Assembly: GCA_964019415.1 (NCBI GenBank)
Contig: OZ025884.1
Coordinates: forward strand, 270,001-334,000
Direction of reading: 5' to 3'
DNA: 64,000 nucleotides
Source: Ianthella basta
Lineage: Eukaryota > Porifera > Demospongiae > Verongiida > Ianthellidae
Positions 60,048 to 64,000 of the stretch are shown one piece after another (positions within the stretch are counted from its first letter, which is position 1; every line of letters begins with the position of its first letter). The notes under the pieces are model-generated. The model was not told the origin of the DNA, made no database searches, and saw only the letters and a program-made list of their open reading frames with translations. Position numbers and translations under genes: made by a program.

Positions 60048-63000
60048 ACACCCGATCCACACAATGGGAAGATCCGAGAGTTGTTAAACGGAAGAATACT
60101 GCCATTGCTGTAAGCCACTCATAATCAATGCCATGTACCCAACACTTGTGCACACACCGCCTCCTATATATTGTGGCATTTGAAGTAATCAATGGTTAGG
60201 TCATAATGGGCAAGATTGAAATTGTTACATGAATGTGTATAGTGGCCCTTTAACTAGCTGTGTTCCAAGGGCTAGAGCCAAACTTGCTTCCACGAAGGAG
60301 ATACTGCCCATAGAAGTAAGTGAGATGGGTACGATTTGGCTCTGCAATGTAATAAATAATAGCAAGAAAAGGTTACACGCAGAGACAACCATTGCAGTCT
60401 GGGTACTTTTCAGGCACGTATAGCATCTCAACGAGGCTTGCAATAGTGTCCTATCCTTTATGTACATTTATAACACATTGTTGAGGCTCTAGGGAATGCC
60501 TATTGACTGGCCATCAGGTGTAAAGCCTTAAATCACCCTGGACTTGCAGACATAATCGTTCTACTAAGTCGACGATGCTGCCTTGCTTGGGTCGACCTCA
60601 AACCCAAGTCAGTGAGTTTCTTAATTGTTCGAAACAGTTCAAGGGTGCAGGTAGTGCTGTAGTAGCCTTCTGTAATGATGAATTTGCTTCAGCGCTGTGA
60701 GTAGTCCTACTAGTCTGCAGATTCGCAACTAGCTCTCTCTGACGCAAGCTCATACAGCCTTCATCCATGCACCAATAGATACCCAATGGAATGTGGAACA
60801 TGTGGATACCACATTATCACAAGCCTACACACATACGTACTCTTGTTTAAACTTTGCATAATCTTTGATTTCTATCCTCAACTGCATTCACTCCACTGCT
60901 TCCCTCCTTGCCACTGCCCCAGGCTGTCCCCTACTCTCATGACTATAAACGCAAATGTGAGGCATTCAGAATGACCTTACCCAAGTCTCCAGAAGTACCA
61001 AAGTGGTTTGAGATACCCATCCGTCGAGAGAGTTTGTTTGAGGACAGTCGCCGAGCAGTCATGAGTGCATGCAACAAGGAGGTGTTGCGATGTCAACTGT
61101 GGATCAAGTTTGACAAAGAGAAGGGCCTGGACTACGGGGGGTTGGCAAGGGAGTGGTTCTTATTGCTGTCACACAAGATGTTCAACCCACACTTTGGACT
61201 GTTTGAGTATTCCTCTAGGTATGTGGTTAGGGTAGTAGAGAGAGGAGAGAGTAAGATAGGGAGACAGGAGAGCCTGACCAGGGTAGTATAGAGTATTGTT
61301 GATTGGGAATTTGGCAAACAGTTGGGACCAAAATTTTGGTCAGGGTGTATGATGCCAAATAAACGATTCTTTAGAAAGGGTTAGTTCTCTAATACCAGCT
61401 ATCTTCGCCCTGAAGAAGACCAGAGCATCTGGTCGAAACGTCGGCAAGGTTTTCAACCCTGTTGTGAAGCTGGTATTAGAGAACCAACCCTTTCTGATGC
61501 CTGAGCCAGCTGAGAAGCCCTCACTTCAAACGATTCTATTCAGGAAATAGACACACTAGCATGTGGGTAGAATTGTGTGAGCAGTGGAGGGAATAGAGTT
61601 GTAGAGAATGTAGGATGTGAGATGGAATAGTAAAGGATTAGATGGTGAGTGAGGTTTTCAGTAGAGTGTGCATGGAAGCAAATGGATGTGTGTGCTAGAG
61701 AAATGCATATGTACATAGCAGCAACTTCAGTGTGCAAGTGAGCAGCAGTCATTCTGTCCGTCACACAGTGAGTGGTGAATGGTCTGCATATGGTGGACTG
61801 ACTAATGCTCTTGTGACACCTTTCCTGTTGCTCCCCTCCACTGACAACTTAATCAATCAATCTGTCTGAGCTTGTCCCCAAATTGGGGGTTGTTCTTAGA
61901 ACAACAATAATATTTGCGGAGAATAATGTAGCACAAATCATCTTTCCAGAAATTGTCACTCCATCTTTCCTTGGCATCTCCCTGGTCTCTTTCCCTGCAC
62001 TTGTCCACTCTTTACTTCCACATTAGGCTGCTGTGATTCTCCAACATTTTATCTTTCTAGCATTCCCTTCACCTCTGCCATCACTGCTTCCTACTTTAAT
62101 CTGTTCCTTTTGTCACTTCTTCCGCCACTCTCCTCAAAGTTTATTTTCCATCGCTTATATTCTCTAGTCTCGCGTAGCCAGACCGCTTCTCCCCTCCATT
62201 TTATATTATGACGTCATCGGTCGGGGAAAAGGGTCTGGTACATTGCCTATGCGCCACTTGTGCGGAGACCCCCCGGAACTAGGGGGTGATAATTGCATTC
62301 TCGCCCACGCGTTACTAGGCAACCGCCCGCCCACAACTACCGGTGTTGCACAAGCCGTGGCAATGAAGGCCATGATTTACTTGGCGCTGAGTTTTTAGCC
62401 TACGCAGTTCGAGCGATTTCTCTTGGCAAAGCCTTTTCGTAGAAGCCTGCTACACGCCAATCGAGTCGTTAGCACCGTACGTGCAGGTATTGACAGCAAT
62501 GCATCGCCAATGCGTTCGTACGGTTAGTAGCAGTGCGCTGTGATCGATTCCGCCTTCGGGAGAGACTAAATTTGTATGGCACGGCGAAGGAGTCCCTTCG
62601 TACGATCACCCAGCAATCACGGTCCAGTGTTTACGCAACACCGGTAGTTGGTGGTGGACGGTTGCTGGCCGACGGGAGGTGTGGAATGCAATTATAACCA
62701 CCCTCTTCCGGGGGGGTCTCTGCACAAGCAGCGAATAGGCAATGTACCAGACCCTTTTCCCCGACCAATGACGTCATAATATAAAATGGAGGGGAGAAGC
62801 AGTCTGGCTACGCGAGACTATATATTCTCATCTTACCTCTCAATACCCGTTCCTCACTTCTATACACTAGGGTATGTAGGTACCACCACTGCATGAAAAC
62901 TGTCATTGGCCTCTCTTGTTCCCTAAACTGGATCACTCAGTGCCTCCACTGGGGTGCTGCCATGCCATCCTCCACTCCAATTCACTCTCCTTCCCACCAT

Positions 63001-63738
63001 TCTCAGTTAGCCTCACCCGTTGATATACTGTCTCCCTTGTTCTCTCACCCTGCAGTAACAACCCCATACTCCAAATCAATCCTGACTCTGGGCGCTACAG
63101 TGAGGACCATCTGAGCCACTTCCAGTTCATTGGACGGGTCTGCGGGATGGCTGTCTACCACCAGAAGCTCATTGATGGTTAGTTTTGTGACAGTATGAAG
63201 TGCGGGTTAAGGTGCTGGTGAATGGAAGACTGAGAGAATGTAATGACTGTAAGCAAAGACAGTACATATGTCATATCCCTTCCCATCACTTCCCACTCCT
63301 CCACCAGCCACCCCCTCCTTCCCTCCCTCTTCTACCCCTGCAGCCTCCTTGGTGCATCCCTTCTACAAACTTCTCCTCAACAAGAAGGTCACACCCACTG
63401 ATGTGGAGGTGTGTGACCCAGGGTTCTACAAAAGCATAAAGGACATTCTTGAAAGTGATCCGCAGCCGCTCTTTCTCACCTTCAGCACGACCCAGGAGAG
63501 CCTTGGGATGGTAGGTGTTTGGTAGGGACAGGTTGCTATGGCAATTTAAAATTATTGCTGTGATGTTCAGCTGATGTTGCCATGGTGATCATAAGCATTG
63601 TATTGTACATTATAACTTTAACTCTAACCGGCATCTTTGTGAATGTTTCTATTTCCATTTGCAGGCTACTGCAATTGATCTTAAACCTGGTGGTGCTGAC
63701 TTGAAAGTGACAGAGGCAAACAAGAAGGAATATGTTGC
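60048..63738 (+). CDS. NEDD4-type WW/HECT E3 ubiquitin ligase exons (3' incomplete)
   Basis: Exon 60048-60109 encodes the end of a WW domain ([10 protein letters not shown]). Exon 60923-61218 continues with [31 protein letters not shown] and [12 protein letters not shown]. Exons 63056-63177 ([36 protein letters not shown]), 63344-63510 ([11 protein letters not shown]) and 63665-63738 (TEANKKEYV) follow in phase. This is the N-lobe of a NEDD4-family HECT domain, which takes ubiquitin from E2. The catalytic Cys of the C-lobe is beyond the window. The first exon needs an upstream phase-1 partner; the only nearby coding exon that fits is the helicase exon ending at 59381. Confidence 0.9.
61371..61527 (+). 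mobile_element. Hammerhead-like short mobile element, copy 2
   Basis: A 157-bp element with the same ends as copy 1 (GAAAGGGTTAGTTCTC; GAGAAGCCCTCACTTC) and a perfect 10-bp duplication AAACGATTCT (61361-61370; 61528-61537). The core is CTGAAGA (61410-61416), extra A, a perfect 7-bp stem GACCAGA/TCTGGTC, GAAAC, GTC and GGCAAGG. Relative to copy 1, T to C in the stem restores a Watson-Crick pair. It lies in the HECT intron 61219-63055. Confidence 0.75.
62165..62820. mobile_element. Non-autonomous TIR transposon with 9-bp duplication (MULE-like)
   Basis: TAGTCTCGCGTAGCCAGACC at the left and its near-inverse at the right begin arms of at least 90 bases that include TGACGTCA and GGGTCTGGTACATTGCCTA. 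TATATTCTC is duplicated exactly on both sides (62156-62164; 62821-62829). Long TIRs with 9-bp duplications are typical of Mutator-like elements. No transposase is encoded in 656 bp. Confidence 0.85.
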
Positions 63739-64000
63739 GTAAGTGCGGTGTGCTAGATACAGCTCATGCTGAATCAACAAAGCTGGTGTTACGCTGCTCA
63801 CCTTGCAAATGTAGTGTGTGCAACTCCATTCTCTTAGACCTCTCACTTTTTCCTCTTTCCTACTCCCTCCCTCCTTCCTCCTCTGTTCCTCCATTCCTCT
63901 CTCCTCCCTAACCTAACTCATCCTACCTTCTTCCCTGCTTTTCGCCCATCCTTCCTCTCATTTCTACTTCCTCTCTACTTCTTCTCAAATCCTGTCTTCC

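Noticed and set aside
60229..60423. Possible extra exon between the WW and HECT exons
   Set aside because: Direct joining of 60109 to 60923 is phase 0 and reproduces the NEDD4-family linker AVPYS, leaving no room for it.

Overview
The window is metazoan nuclear DNA: intron-rich genes with consensus GT-AG (and two apparent GC-AG) splice junctions, long (GT)n/(CA)n microsatellites, G-rich minisatellites, and LINE, Helitron-like and TIR elements. The protein families (ryanodine receptor, HELZ2-like helicase, Death domain, NEDD4-type HECT, THAP, Crypton-like domain) are animal-typical. Compact introns, TAGC-rich spacer and many palindromic MITEs suggest an early-branching invertebrate such as a sponge; that placement is an inference with low confidence.

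Region 1 (1-22,222, + strand): the C-terminal ~2,980 residues of a ryanodine receptor in about 60 phase-consistent exons. It contains the central solenoid, a RyR repeat, two canonical EF-hands, the transmembrane channel with a GGGIG filter, and the C-terminal zinc finger. The N-terminal part lies upstream. Introns are packed with simple repeats, several starting at the splice donor itself, and two hold small hammerhead-like elements.

Region 2 (22,223-33,822): intergenic/promoter DNA, a candidate new gene whose second exon encodes a Death domain (first ATG 23,030), and a transposon-rich stretch: a decayed minus-strand LINE, a Helitron-like element, and a cleanly bounded 5'-truncated RTE-type LINE with a 13-bp target-site duplication.

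Region 3 (33,823-59,416): a very large HELZ2-like gene, about 2,780 codons in about 23 exons. Domain order is CCCH fingers, UPF1-like helicase 1 (GPCGAGKT, DEGAQ), a degenerate RNB-like domain inside a 3.7-kb exon, and helicase 2 (GPPGTGKS, DEAS). Its introns host a 4.8-kb CR1-like LINE with a PHD-finger ORF1, a frameshifted Crypton-like gene, an antisense THAP-domain ORF and several MITEs.

Region 4 (60,048-64,000): exons for the tail of a WW domain and the N-lobe of a NEDD4-type HECT ubiquitin ligase, running off the end. No start or complete WW domain lies between it and the helicase. The last helicase exon can splice in phase onto the first WW/HECT exon, so the leading hypothesis for an undescribed system is one helicase-RNB-helicase-HECT protein, with a Death-domain gene just upstream. 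A second candidate is a family of short mobile elements with a hammerhead-ribozyme-like core and 10-bp target-site duplications.
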